DNA of 64,000 nt from Flavobacterium alkalisoli (lineage in GTDB: Bacteria > Bacteroidota > Bacteroidia > Flavobacteriales > Flavobacteriaceae). Location: NCBI RefSeq assembly GCF_008000935.1, contig NZ_CP042831.1, forward strand, positions 2,170,001 through 2,234,000. The letters run 5' to 3'. The notes beneath the pieces were generated by a model. That model had not been told where the DNA came from. It saw only the letters and a program-made list of their open reading frames with translations, and did no database searches. The translations under genes and the position numbers were made by a program. This document shows positions 18,027 through 28,088 of this stretch, piece by piece (the first letter of the stretch is position 1; the number at the start of each line of letters is the position of its first letter).

Positions 18027-20819
18027 ATGAAAACCAACTTCACAAAAAGAGTTGCCATATATACCAAAAGTATGGCTTCAAAATTCATAAGAAAAAACTA
18101 TGCCCCTTCTTTGCTGGGAATATTTTTACTTGTTGCAGGGCAGGCCACTGCTCAGGAATACTGTACACCTCAGTTTACATCAACAGCAGGATTAACCTGT
18201 GATAATTACAGGCTTAGAAATGTAGTAATAGGAGACATTAATAACGATGTAACAGGTGCAGCCTGTTCCGTTTCCGATTATCTTTCATTAAGTACTACAC
18301 ATGCTCCGGGTGAGACTGTAGATTTTTCTATTACTATAGGCAACTATATGTCTTTTGCTATCTATGCAGATTTTAATCTGGATGGTGATTTTAATGACGC
18401 TAACGAAATGCTGTTTGCGGGTCATCCGGACTGGCTTACTACAGTTGAAACCGTAACATCTACTTTTGATATTCCGACAGATACAGAACCTGGTACCTAC
18501 CGTATGAGAGTAGTAGGTATTTGGGGTGATAATCCGGAGAATCCTCCTATTACAGAAGGTCAGGCATGTGCTACTTTTGTTAGGGAAGGTAACGGTAACT
18601 ATCATGACTATACTCTAGTGGTAGGTGAGGCTGCCGCTACATATAATGCAGCTGTTACCATTACTTCGGGTTTTAACCACGATATTATTGCAAATGGTGT
18701 AGGTAATGCATCTCAAAGTACCACAATGAGTTTTGACCAAACCAATACACGTGCACTGGTATCGTTAGATTTTCAGGCAACCTCAGGAGCTTCTTTCCCA
18801 ACTTACGGATTACCTGCTAACGGTGAGATTACTAGTGCGGTTACTACTGATGTTACTTTCCAGCTTGCAGATTATTCAGGTAATAATGCACTTTTCCTTA
18901 CACCGGATTATGTAGGTACAGGAACAAATACAGGTACACTGGCGTTTTCGGCTCAAAATGTAACCGATTTATATTTTCTTGCCGGATGTGCAGGCGGAGG
19001 CATGCAAACATTACCTTTTACGGCTACGGTAAACTTTAGTGATGAGACCAGTCAGACAGCAAGCCTTATGGTAAACGACTGGTATAATGGTACAGGTTCT
19101 GCTATTCAGGGTATTGGAAGGATAAATACAAGCAACAACAACCTTGAAGGTGATGCTTCAAACCCAAGACTATATGAAATTACTTTAGCAATAGACGAAG
19201 AGAACCAGGAAAAAACAGTTACCGGCATTACTTTTACTTTTAATGGCGATAGTACTGCTGAATGGGCTAGTGAGATTCGTATGTCAATATTAGCAGTGAA
19301 TATAACAGCTACAGAAGCTCCTGCTTCGGCCGAGTGTGTGTTTACCCCGCTATCATTAACAGGCTTTAATCACGATGTGGTGGCCGAAGGTACAGGAGGT
19401 GATGCAAACGATAAAACAACACATCCTATAGACGGTGCTAATGCCTTTTACGCTCAGGATTTTGTTCCTACGAACCCTCATAGTTCAGGGGCAAGTGCCG
19501 CTGCTTACGGAGGAGGGCTTCCAAACAATGGGATGGTATCAAGTAGTGCAACTGAAGGTTTAACCTACCAGTTAACATCTTATTCTGAAAATAACGGACT
19601 TGTACTAAGAAATACTACAAGTAATACAGGTACCCTTGAACTTACCGAACAGAAAAAAGCTGAGAGGGTTTATGTTGCATGGGTAAGTGCAGAAGGTGCT
19701 AACAGTGTGGATGTTCAGGTTAATTTTGCTGATGGCTCTTCACAAACTTTTGCAGGTCAAAACGCTACAGACTGGTGGTCTACAAGTCCTGATGCCAGTA
19801 CGGTTGCAATGGGAAGCTTAGGTAGAATATCTGTTATTACTACAGCAGCTTGGGCTCCGTTAAACAGCTTTAGCGGACTTACGCAAACTCAGCTTTTCCA
19901 AACTGAATTTACACTTAACGAAGAGAATTATAATAAGCTTATAAGCTCTGTTACATTTACAAAAGCAACTTCTTCTAATGATGCTACAACAACTGCCGTA
20001 ATCGCTATAAGTATTTGTGAAACACAGTCTGATGTTGTAGAGACATCAGTAGTTGTTACCACTCAGGATGATGCACTTCCTGAAATTACAGAAAATGAGG
20101 GTACGCTTCAGTTAATAGCGACTGTTACTCCGGAAGAAGAAACTGTACTTTGGACGGTAGAACAGGGAACTGAATATGCTTTTGTTGATGAAAACGGATT
20201 AGTAACTGCTATTGCAGACGGTACAGTAGTAGTTAGGGCTACACTTTCTTCGGATGATACAGTATATGATGAAATTGAAATAACAGTTTCTAACCAGAAT
20301 ATTGATGTTACAGCTATTGAAGTTGTTGTTGAAAATGATGCCGAACCTACTATTACAGAAGAAAACGGGACATTACAGCTTTTAGCGGTAATTACTCCGG
20401 AAGACGCTACAGTTACAGATGTTACTTGGAGCGTAGAGGAAGGTACTGATTTTGTTTATGTAGATGAAAACGGACTTGTAACAGCTTTGGCTAGTGGTAC
20501 AGCTACGGTAAGAGCTACTTCTGCAGACAATGCTGAGGTTTATGGCGAACTGGAAGTGGTTGTTACTATTGAAGCATTAGGTACTATCGATTTTAATACT
20601 ACAACATTTACTGTATATCCAAACCCTGTATCTTCAGTTTTATACATAAATGCTAACAGTAATGTTAACGAAGTAAAAGTATATAATATGCTGGGTCAGG
20701 AAGTTTACACTGGAACTTCAAACGAAATAAACCTTCAGGATCTTCAGGCAGGATATTATGTTGTAAAAGTGCGTTTTGAAAATAATACTCTGGCTACTTC
20801 AAAAATACTAAAGAACTAA
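18027..20819 (+). CDS. Secreted GEVED-domain adhesin-like protein, T9SS type A
   Basis: A 930-residue secreted protein with an extended signal peptide ending QATAQ near residue 43. A GEVED domain follows (about 45-205: FAIYADFNLDGDFND, GTYRMRVVGIWGD). Then come two related beta-rich units of about 210-220 residues, each opening with GFNHD and a glycine-rich YG.LP.NG motif; I do not recognise this unit. Next are two bacterial Ig-like repeats (ENEGTLQLIATVTPE; EENGTLQLLAVITPE) and a type A sorting domain (VYPNPVSSVLYINAN to SKILKN). It is probably surface-bound or released. It follows the PNGase gene by 97 bp, suggesting a binding role on the same glycoprotein material, which is inference. Confidence 0.85.
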   Translation: MKTNFTKRVAIYTKSMASKFIRKNYAPSLLGIFLLVAGQATAQEYCTPQFTSTAGLTCDNYRLRNVVIGDINNDVTGAACSVSDYLSLSTTHAPGETVDFSITIGNYMSFAIYADFNLDGDFNDANEMLFAGHPDWLTTVETVTSTFDIPTDTEPGTYRMRVVGIWGDNPENPPITEGQACATFVREGNGNYHDYTLVVGEAAATYNAAVTITSGFNHDIIANGVGNASQSTTMSFDQTNTRALVSLDFQATSGASFPTYGLPANGEITSAVTTDVTFQLADYSGNNALFLTPDYVGTGTNTGTLAFSAQNVTDLYFLAGCAGGGMQTLPFTATVNFSDETSQTASLMVNDWYNGTGSAIQGIGRINTSNNNLEGDASNPRLYEITLAIDEENQEKTVTGITFTFNGDSTAEWASEIRMSILAVNITATEAPASAECVFTPLSLTGFNHDVVAEGTGGDANDKTTHPIDGANAFYAQDFVPTNPHSSGASAAAYGGGLPNNGMVSSSATEGLTYQLTSYSENNGLVLRNTTSNTGTLELTEQKKAERVYVAWVSAEGANSVDVQVNFADGSSQTFAGQNATDWWSTSPDASTVAMGSLGRISVITTAAWAPLNSFSGLTQTQLFQTEFTLNEENYNKLISSVTFTKATSSNDATTTAVIAISICETQSDVVETSVVVTTQDDALPEITENEGTLQLIATVTPEEETVLWTVEQGTEYAFVDENGLVTAIADGTVVVRATLSSDDTVYDEIEITVSNQNIDVTAIEVVVENDAEPTITEENGTLQLLAVITPEDATVTDVTWSVEEGTDFVYVDENGLVTALASGTATVRATSADNAEVYGELEVVVTIEALGTIDFNTTTFTVYPNPVSSVLYINANSNVNEVKVYNMLGQEVYTGTSNEINLQDLQAGYYVVKVRFENNTLATSKILKN

Positions 20820-20946
20820 TCTTAACTAAACTATAGCTGTGTCAGTTTCCCTTCAGGATATTCTGCCTGAGGGGCTGCACAGTGATTTTATTTCTTTAGG
20901 AAAAAGAAACGCTATGCACATAATTAACTACAAACAATAAAATCGT

Positions 20947-23900
20947 ATGAAAAAGATAGCAAGAAAAATATTAATGTTTTTCATTCTTTTACTGGCCATA
21001 AGAGGATATGCCCAGCTGGCTCAGGAAGGGTTTGAGGACATTACTGTCTGGCCACCTACAGGCTGGACTATTTACAACAATGGTATAGGGCCTGTACAGT
21101 CATGGAAGAGAACTACATTAGGCAATACAATATTTCCCCCACACGAGGGAGACTATGCTGCTTTTATTGACAGAGAGAATGTAAGCGGAACTGTACCTGC
21201 ACAAGACTGGTTAGTTACGCCATTGGTATCATTACCTGTTAATGCACAGCTACGTTTTTTTTCAAGATTAACCATAAATGGTGATACAGGAGGCTTGTAT
21301 AGAATAATGGTATCTACAGATGCCGATCCGTCAAATCTAGCCGCCTATACTCAGGTAGAAGAATGGACTGAATTGGAAATAAACCCGATTCAGCAGCTTT
21401 ATAATGAAGTATTGGTATCCCTATCGGGTTTTACAGCGGGTACAAATGTATATATAGCATTTGTTATGGAAGGTGATGATGCCGATCGTTGGCTTGTAGA
21501 CAATGTTTCGGTAGTGGAAGAATGTCTGGCTCCAACAGCATTGGCTGCTGCTAATATTGGTACGGAAACAGCAGATTTATCCTGGGACGGAGGTGTAGCA
21601 GGAGAGTGGCAAATAGAAGTTTTACCTGTAACCGATGCTCCAACAGGTACCGGTGTAACTGTTACCGGAACAGCTGAGTATAACCCAACAACGCTTATAG
21701 AAAATACAGATTATAAATTTTATGTAAAAACAGTTTGTGAAGCAGGAGTAAATGAGAGTGGATGGGCAGGTCCCTTCTTTTTCAGTACGGTAGGTTTAGG
21801 GGATACCTGTGCGGCTCCCCTTGAAATAGCTACGCTGCCTTTTGCAGTAACAGACAATACCTCAAACTATGGGGATGATTATAATGGCGTTCCGGGTGCT
21901 ACCTGTGGTGCTACACTAAGTTATTTAAACGGAGATGATGTGGTATATTCTTATACGGCCCCGGCAGATGGGGTTATAAGCATAGACCTTGAGGATGTAG
22001 GTACTTATGTAGGGCTTTTTATTTATGATGATTGTGCAGATATAGGTGTTGCCTGTATTGATGGAGGTGGGTCTGATTTCTCGGCAACTCCTGTGTCAAT
22101 ACCAACTTTTTCAGTAACCGCAGGTACTACTTATTATATTGTTATTTCAAGCTGGTTATCACAATCGGCAGCCTATAGTTTAACAATACAGCAGGTAAAC
22201 TGCCCTCCGCCAACAAACCTTTCTGCTTCAAATGTAGGTTTGGATAATGCCGATCTTACATGGAACGCAAACGGATCTGCTTCATGGGAAGTAGTAGTAC
22301 AGGAAGAAGGTACAGGTATACCTGCAGGAGCGGGTACAACAACTGCAGTTAATACAGATTATAATGTTACCGAAGAGTTTGATGGTACGCCTTTAGCTTC
22401 GGCAACAAACTATGAATATTATGTAAGGGCAGATTGTGGAGACGGTACTTTTAGCGCCTGGGCAGGGCCTTATTTATTTAGCACGTCAATATGTGATGTG
22501 GCTGATCAATGTACCTACACTTTTATCCTGACAGATAGTTTTGGTGATGGCTGGAACGGTAATACAATAAGTATACTTCAAAATAATGTTGAAGTAGCAG
22601 TTTTAGGCCCAGGATTTAACAATGCAGGACCTTTTGAGGTAACGGTACAGGTATGTAATGATATGCCTATTGAGATTTTCTGGAATTCTGGTGGTAACTG
22701 GGCTGCAGAAGTTGGACTGTTTGCTCAAAACGGATTCAATCAGAACTTTTATACAAAACCTTCTGGTACAGGTTCTCAAAATACATTACTATACACAGGA
22801 ACGGTAGATTGTGACGAACCACTGTGTTTAACACCTACAGATATTACTGTATCTAATGAGACTACAACCAGTGTTGATTTGACCTGGAATGACGTTCCCG
22901 GTACTTATGAATACTTTTATGTAACAGCAGGATCTCCGGCACCTACAGCGACTGATGAAGGTACCGAAACTACCGAAACATCGGTTACTGTTGAAGGTCT
23001 GGATCCTTCTACAAACTATGATTTTTATGTAAGATATATATGTGCGGACGATTCTGTCACTAATTGGGCAGGTCCTACAAGCAGTCACACTAATGTTTGT
23101 GAACCGGAAGATCAGTGTATATTCACTTTTGAGATGACCAGTGAAGCAGGAAACGGCTGGCAGGGTAACACAATGGTGGTTTCTCAGGGAGGAGTAGAGA
23201 TACAGGTAATAGGTTCTACTTTCACTTCTGGCTCATCAGCAACGATTGATATTCCGCTTTGTCCGGATGTTGATATAGAGGTATACTGGAACACCTCAGG
23301 TTCTAATACAGTAGATAAAGGACTGATTATTTATAGTCAGTATGAGGATATATATTCTAAACCTGCCGGTTTAGGAGCTCAGGGAACTGTAGTAATTGCT
23401 GGTACCGTTTCATGTGATGAACCTGTATGTCCTAAACCTCAAAACATTGAGTTAGTAGGGGCTACTTCGGCCACAGCTACATTTGGCTGGGATGAGACGG
23501 GAGATGCAGATGCATGGGAAGTATGGGTACTTCCTTCAGGCTCGCCAATACCAACAGAAGCAGGAGAGGAAACTTCGGAAAATCCATATACGGCAGAAAA
23601 CCTTGATTCAGCAACAACTTATGTGTTTTATGTAAGGGCAAATTGTGGAGATACTGATGGATACAGTACATGGTCCGGTCCGTTTGATGTTACCACAACT
23701 ATTGAGAATGATGAGTGTGACGGAGCTGTAACAGTTCCTGTGAATATGACTAATGATTGTGTAGACTTTACCGAAGTATCATTTATGGGTGCGACTCCGT
23801 CTGCAGAAGCGGTTTGTACAGGAGTAAACGGGGGAGATGTATGGTATGATTTTGTTGCCGAAGCACCAACTCATATAATAACCTTAAGTAATTTTGAAGT

Positions 23901-25824
23901 AGGTGGTACGGCAGCTCAGCCTTATGTACTTTCCCTTTATGAAGATGCTTGTGGTGCTGCTCTGGGCACACCGTTATACTGTAGTGAGAACAATGCTATT
24001 AATGCACTTGGACTTACTGTAGGCAGCACTTATAAAATAAGGGTTTCTCTTAACTCTACTACTCCAAACTCTTCTCTACATGTAAGTGATTTATGCATTA
24101 CTACTCCTGATACCAACGGAAACGGAGCTTCACAATGTTTGGTAACTACTATTAACTCTGATTTTGAAGAACCGGTGTTTGATTTGGGAGGATGGGCTAT
24201 GTTCCATCAAAATGCTGTACCGGGTTGGAGAACAACCGCATCAGATGGTATGATTGAGTATTGGGGCAATGGCTTTAATGGTGTACCTGCTTATAGCGGA
24301 AACCAGTTTATTGAACTTAATGCCAATTTAGTATCTGGTGTATATCAGGATTATGTTGCACCACCGGGAACTGTTTTTGAGTATGGTTTTGCTCACCGCG
24401 GTCGTCAGGGAACAGACACCTGCCAGCTTTTAGCCGGACCTCCGGGAGGACCATACCTTCCTGTGGGCGATCCTGTTTCTACAGGCACAACCGCATGGAG
24501 TTATAATACAGGTACTTATACGGTTCCTGCCAATCAGGATGTAACGCGTTTCATTTTTGAATCTGTAAGCAGTGTTGGAGGTTCAACCATAGGTAACTTC
24601 CTTGATGCCATTACATTTAATGCCAATACTGGTATTGTTACTCCAAGCCCGCTTGAAATAGACTGTTCAGGTCCTGTAGCCAATATAGAAGCTATTGGAG
24701 GTGGTACATGGATAGCTTATGATAACAATCCTTCTGAAACAGTAATTGAGGATCCTGATAGCAATATTACCACAATTACGGGCTTTACTATTCCGGGTGA
24801 CTATTACTATGAATGGTCAACACCATTTTGTAACAGCACACTGGTTGTGACTTATTCCGGGATTGATATTCCTACACCTGTTGTTAGTGATGTTATATAC
24901 TGTGAAGGTGCAGATGCTATAGCTCTTACAGCAGAAATACTGGAAGGATATACCATTAACTGGTATGATTTGGAAGACGGAGTGGCCCTGGCTGAGGCTC
25001 CAACACCTGATACATCTGTTGCAGGTACAATTACTTATTATGTAAGTCAGTCAAACGTAAACGAATGTGAGAGTCCGCGCACGGCTATAGAGGTATCGGT
25101 TATTGCCATACCGGTAGCAGATATTATGGAAGATGTTACAGGATGTGATGTTTATATACTTCCTGCATTAAGTGAAAACAATAATTACTATACAGGACCT
25201 GACGCTACAGGAGATATGTTAGTAGCAGGAAATGAGTTGTCTGAAAGTCAGACTGTTTACATCTTTGCACAGGTTCCTGATACGGAATGTTCAAGTGAAA
25301 GCAGTTTTGATATTACAATTACTTCCACTCCGCTACTAAGTGTTAACCAGGGATGTGAGGGAGGACTTTATTTAATGGAAGTAGCCCTTGATGTTAATTA
25401 TACCGAAGATACCGTGAATATTGATTGGACTGATGCTAATGGTGCTATCATCGCTACCGGATTAACAGCTACGGCTACAGAACCGGGAGATTATGTAGTT
25501 ACTGTAACACCTATAGCAGGTGATATGTGTTCTTCATCACTTGAAGTTACTGTAGATAATGTTGCGTGCATGATTCCTCGCGGTATTTCACCAAATGGTG
25601 ATACCATGAACGATAACTTCGATCTAACAGGATTTGGTGTAACAAAAATAGGCATCTTTAACCGTTACGGTAAGGAAGTTTATAGTCAGGGTGTATATAA
25701 TAAAGAATGGTACGGACAGGATAAAGACGGTAATGAATTACCTACCGGAACTTACTATTATGCTATTGAACTTAGTAATGGAGAAAATAAAACCGGATGG
25801 GTCTATATAAATAGAGAAGATTAG
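20947..25824 (+). CDS. Giant secreted multidomain adhesin, T9SS type B
   Basis: A 1625-residue protein with a signal peptide ending GYAQ near residue 22. It starts with a choice-of-anchor-J/cleaved-adhesin-like domain (GFEDITVWPPTGWTIYNNG ... DRWLVDNVSV), then alternates fibronectin type III-like modules (ATNYEYYVRADCGDGTFSAW and kin) with two copies of a DQCTYTFILTDSFGDGWNG-type module. Later regions resemble other secreted Ig-like modules. The end (PRGISPNGDTMNDNFDLTGFG, RYGKEVYSQG, GTYYYAIEL) is the gliding-motility-associated type B sorting domain. It likely mediates surface adhesion or holds substrate. No catalytic domain is seen. It follows the GEVED gene by 127 bp in the same direction. 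Confidence 0.88.
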   Translation: MKKIARKILMFFILLLAIRGYAQLAQEGFEDITVWPPTGWTIYNNGIGPVQSWKRTTLGNTIFPPHEGDYAAFIDRENVSGTVPAQDWLVTPLVSLPVNAQLRFFSRLTINGDTGGLYRIMVSTDADPSNLAAYTQVEEWTELEINPIQQLYNEVLVSLSGFTAGTNVYIAFVMEGDDADRWLVDNVSVVEECLAPTALAAANIGTETADLSWDGGVAGEWQIEVLPVTDAPTGTGVTVTGTAEYNPTTLIENTDYKFYVKTVCEAGVNESGWAGPFFFSTVGLGDTCAAPLEIATLPFAVTDNTSNYGDDYNGVPGATCGATLSYLNGDDVVYSYTAPADGVISIDLEDVGTYVGLFIYDDCADIGVACIDGGGSDFSATPVSIPTFSVTAGTTYYIVISSWLSQSAAYSLTIQQVNCPPPTNLSASNVGLDNADLTWNANGSASWEVVVQEEGTGIPAGAGTTTAVNTDYNVTEEFDGTPLASATNYEYYVRADCGDGTFSAWAGPYLFSTSICDVADQCTYTFILTDSFGDGWNGNTISILQNNVEVAVLGPGFNNAGPFEVTVQVCNDMPIEIFWNSGGNWAAEVGLFAQNGFNQNFYTKPSGTGSQNTLLYTGTVDCDEPLCLTPTDITVSNETTTSVDLTWNDVPGTYEYFYVTAGSPAPTATDEGTETTETSVTVEGLDPSTNYDFYVRYICADDSVTNWAGPTSSHTNVCEPEDQCIFTFEMTSEAGNGWQGNTMVVSQGGVEIQVIGSTFTSGSSATIDIPLCPDVDIEVYWNTSGSNTVDKGLIIYSQYEDIYSKPAGLGAQGTVVIAGTVSCDEPVCPKPQNIELVGATSATATFGWDETGDADAWEVWVLPSGSPIPTEAGEETSENPYTAENLDSATTYVFYVRANCGDTDGYSTWSGPFDVTTTIENDECDGAVTVPVNMTNDCVDFTEVSFMGATPSAEAVCTGVNGGDVWYDFVAEAPTHIITLSNFEVGGTAAQPYVLSLYEDACGAALGTPLYCSENNAINALGLTVGSTYKIRVSLNSTTPNSSLHVSDLCITTPDTNGNGASQCLVTTINSDFEEPVFDLGGWAMFHQNAVPGWRTTASDGMIEYWGNGFNGVPAYSGNQFIELNANLVSGVYQDYVAPPGTVFEYGFAHRGRQGTDTCQLLAGPPGGPYLPVGDPVSTGTTAWSYNTGTYTVPANQDVTRFIFESVSSVGGSTIGNFLDAITFNANTGIVTPSPLEIDCSGPVANIEAIGGGTWIAYDNNPSETVIEDPDSNITTITGFTIPGDYYYEWSTPFCNSTLVVTYSGIDIPTPVVSDVIYCEGADAIALTAEILEGYTINWYDLEDGVALAEAPTPDTSVAGTITYYVSQSNVNECESPRTAIEVSVIAIPVADIMEDVTGCDVYILPALSENNNYYTGPDATGDMLVAGNELSESQTVYIFAQVPDTECSSESSFDITITSTPLLSVNQGCEGGLYLMEVALDVNYTEDTVNIDWTDANGAIIATGLTATATEPGDYVVTVTPIAGDMCSSSLEVTVDNVACMIPRGISPNGDTMNDNFDLTGFGVTKIGIFNRYGKEVYSQGVYNKEWYGQDKDGNELPTGTYYYAIELSNGENKTGWVYINRED

Positions 25825-26291
25825 TAGTTTGTTCAATGCGGGCTGTCATTGGGAGTTTTAAAAGCTTAAATTTTTTCATGATCATAGCAAAAAATGAATA
25901 AAAGGCAGTCCGCTATTTAACACAACAAAGAAAAATACACACACATGATAAAATAAATACTTTATTCTTTATGTTGGGTTAAATTAATAAATACTATTTC
26001 TGTCCGGTTTTTTAACCGTTATACAACAAAAAGGGCATGGGAGTTTTAAATTTCCGTGCCCTTTTATATTTATGAGCGTAAATCTTATTTTCTTTGATAC
26101 ATACTAATGGCTACTGAAATTTAACAAAGCAATATATCTCGCTCATTTTTATAATAGTTTTAGTTCCTTTTGCATTTTGTAGTTTATACTTTATTTTTCT
26201 AATTATATTTTATAAAAGATTAAAGTAGTGGTTGTGCTAACTTTCTCAGTCTATCGTTTTGAGATGAGCCAGATACGCGACGTATTAGGGT
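25825..26291. other. Gene-free stretch after the adhesin gene
   Basis: AT-rich sequence with one strong hairpin at 26030-26065 and otherwise no supported gene. It ends where the GC-rich element remnant begins, at about 26292-26340. Confidence 0.6.
26030..26065 (+). terminator. Rho-independent-type terminator
   Basis: AAAGGGCATGG (26030-26040) pairs with CCGTGCCCTTT (26054-26064) with one wobble, followed by a short T-rich tail. It probably ends the adhesin transcript. Confidence 0.7.
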
Positions 26292-26550
26292 TTACATTGT
26301 TGAATTAATTTTATCGGTTATATAATAAAAAAATGCCTTTTTATGCCTGCGTACCGTATCGGCGGCGGCTTCCGCCTGCGTGAGCCAAAAATCAAAGGTC
26401 AGGGTAGGATTATCCCATGCACCGCGAAGGGGCAGTTCGTTATCGCTCAGGTGGCGGTGGGTGGCGGTAATGCCCTCGAGTATGCCTGTACCCTGTCCGG
26501 GAACAGGGCAGCAAGGAGTTTACCCTTGTCCATATTGTTCATGCTTTGCA
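26292..26550 (-). pseudogene. Frameshifted small ORF of an integrative element
   Basis: The minus strand from ATG at 26550 reads MKPLQSMNNMDKGKLLAALF, then the frame is lost. In the next frame a clean run (GILEGITATHRHLSDNE, PTLTFDFWLTQAEAAADTV) continues to a stop at 26292. The KLLAALFP start is one I associate with small genes downstream of DUF932 in Bacteroidota conjugative elements. It has the same GC-rich composition as DUF932 and SSB upstream. It appears inactive through one frameshift near 26505 and possibly truncation at the 3' end, where composition drops to host-like AT. Confidence 0.55.
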
Positions 26551-26608
26551 GTGGTTTCATAAGAGTAGGTTTTGTGGCAGCCCCGCAGGGCGGGGCTACC
26601 GTTATACA

Positions 26609-27640
26609 TCAGTTCATCAGCAGGGCAGCCGCCCCGCCTTGTACAAAATCGGCGCAAAGGTCAAAGGCTTTCTGTGCGCGGGTCTGTCCCGTACCCCCGA
26701 GGTACAGGGATTTCATTTTGTCCTCGTCGGTCTTGAACGGGCGCACGTTTTGGTAGTAGCCCGTCACGGCATTGTACGCCCCGAACACCGTGCCTTTGGT
26801 GGTCTCGAGTTGCTGCGCCCCGTCTGCCATGGCATATTCAAAGGCGGCTTCACAGCTGTTTTTAAAGACGCTCGAGAGTTCATCTTGCGCCCCTTTTTTC
26901 AAAAGGTCAAAGGTTTCCCTGTTGGGGCATAGTGCGAGCTGTATCAGTTTCTTAACCTCGTTATCTTCCATACGCACTTTAGCCCACTGGTTAAAGATCT
27001 CCTCAAGCTGAAGGCTCAGGTTGTCCGCCAATCCCATGACCCTGTGGGCCTGCTCCAGGCGTTCCCTAGCCCCTGCGGTATGACGTATACGTACTACATT
27101 GGTAGCGGTGCGAAGCGCAGTTTGGCACACAATACGCACAGGCGTAAAGGCTGCGGTAATGCTTCCGCTGCCATCGTGGGAGGTGGTCAGGAAAATATAC
27201 TTTTGTGTTACATCATCCCCGTTGCCCACACGGATATAACCGGGCAGTTTAGCGGTAATAAAAATGCGTTCACCGTTGCCGAGTGCGCCTGCGGTTTCGT
27301 ACAGTGTGCCCTCGCCACCGTCTACAATGGCATCGAAAAAGGCGAACGCATCCGCATTTTGTACGATTTGGTAGTCTTTGCCCACCACGCCAAACACGGC
27401 TTTGGTATCGGTGCGCATGGTGGCGAACTGGTCGGGTACGGGGTACGTCTCGTAACTGCCTGCATCCCTTGCGAAAATCGGGGCTTTGGTAACATCATAG
27501 TCCAAGCCTGCAAAGGTTATCGCTTCACGGCTTGTCGGGTAGTTTTCCACTATCTGCCCAAGCCCGTGCCATGTGGGCTGCTTTACACTCATAAAGGCAT
27601 GTTGCCCTGTTGCTTCATTGAAATTTATATTATGTGCCAT
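26609..27640 (-). CDS. DUF932 plasmid/phage-like protein
   Basis: A 343-residue cytoplasmic protein of the DUF932 (phage/plasmid-like TIGR03299) type: WHGLGQIVENYPTSREAI near the start, YQIVQNADAF, GERIFITAKLPGYI, TTSHDGSGSITAAFTPVRIVC and TVFGAYNAVTGYYQN. These are found on conjugative elements, plasmids and phages; the biochemical role is unknown. It is 28 bp downstream of an SSB gene and shares its GC-rich codon use, unlike the AT-rich genes to the left. A decayed partial copy of the same family lies at 55.9-56.4 kb. Confidence 0.88.
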   Translation of the reverse strand: MAHNINFNEATGQHAFMSVKQPTWHGLGQIVENYPTSREAITFAGLDYDVTKAPIFARDAGSYETYPVPDQFATMRTDTKAVFGVVGKDYQIVQNADAFAFFDAIVDGGEGTLYETAGALGNGERIFITAKLPGYIRVGNGDDVTQKYIFLTTSHDGSGSITAAFTPVRIVCQTALRTATNVVRIRHTAGARERLEQAHRVMGLADNLSLQLEEIFNQWAKVRMEDNEVKKLIQLALCPNRETFDLLKKGAQDELSSVFKNSCEAAFEYAMADGAQQLETTKGTVFGAYNAVTGYYQNVRPFKTDEDKMKSLYLGGTGQTRAQKAFDLCADFVQGGAAALLMN

Positions 27641-27668
27641 AATGTTAAAAATTAAAGGTTAAACGGTT

Positions 27669-28088
27669 TTAAAACGGGAGGTCATCGTCAGAGGCTGTAC
27701 CATTGGGTACTACTTCGGCTTCGTACACGGGTGCTTCGCTTGCTGCGGTCTGGTTTACAGGCTGCGCTTTATCTGTGGCTACCCCGCCACCGTGCAGGGT
27801 AATTTTGGAGGTGTGGAAGTTCAGCCCCGCCTTAGCGTTGCCTTCGCTGTCCACCCAAGCCCGTGCACTTACACGCCCCGAGAGTTCTACAATCGTCCCT
27901 TTGGTGAGGTACTGCGCTATGCCTGTGGCTATCCAGTAGGAACAGTCAAAGAATTCGGTCTGTGTGATACGTTCCCCGCTGCGCGCTTTGTAGCTGTCAC
28001 TAACCGCCACCGAGAAGTTCACTACCTGCCTGTTGTCGGACAGCGTACGCACCTGGGCATCCGCTGTCAGTCGTCCTGTAATTTCCAT
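27669..28088 (-). CDS. ssb: Single-stranded DNA-binding protein
   Basis: A 139-residue SSB with an N-terminal OB fold (MEITGRLTADAQVRTLSDN, VVNFSVAVSDSYK, TEFFDCSYW, GTIVELSGRVSARAW) and a disordered tail ending in the acidic DDDLPF tip that recruits partner proteins in SSBs. It differs from a typical chromosomal SSB by the short linker and by its neighbour DUF932, which points to an element-borne SSB. GC-rich composition agrees with horizontal origin. It is likely co-transcribed with DUF932. Confidence 0.9.
   Translation of the reverse strand: MEITGRLTADAQVRTLSDNRQVVNFSVAVSDSYKARSGERITQTEFFDCSYWIATGIAQYLTKGTIVELSGRVSARAWVDSEGNAKAGLNFHTSKITLHGGGVATDKAQPVNQTAASEAPVYEAEVVPNGTASDDDLPF

Noticed and set aside
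20040..20560. Repeated segments in the GEVED protein considered as DNA repeats
   Set aside because: They are diverged Ig-like protein repeats, similar at protein level rather than near-identical DNA.
26343..26932. Overlapping plus-strand ORFs in the GC-rich element scrap
   Set aside because: They are shadows of DUF932 and of the frameshifted small gene on the minus strand; high GC lowers stop frequency.
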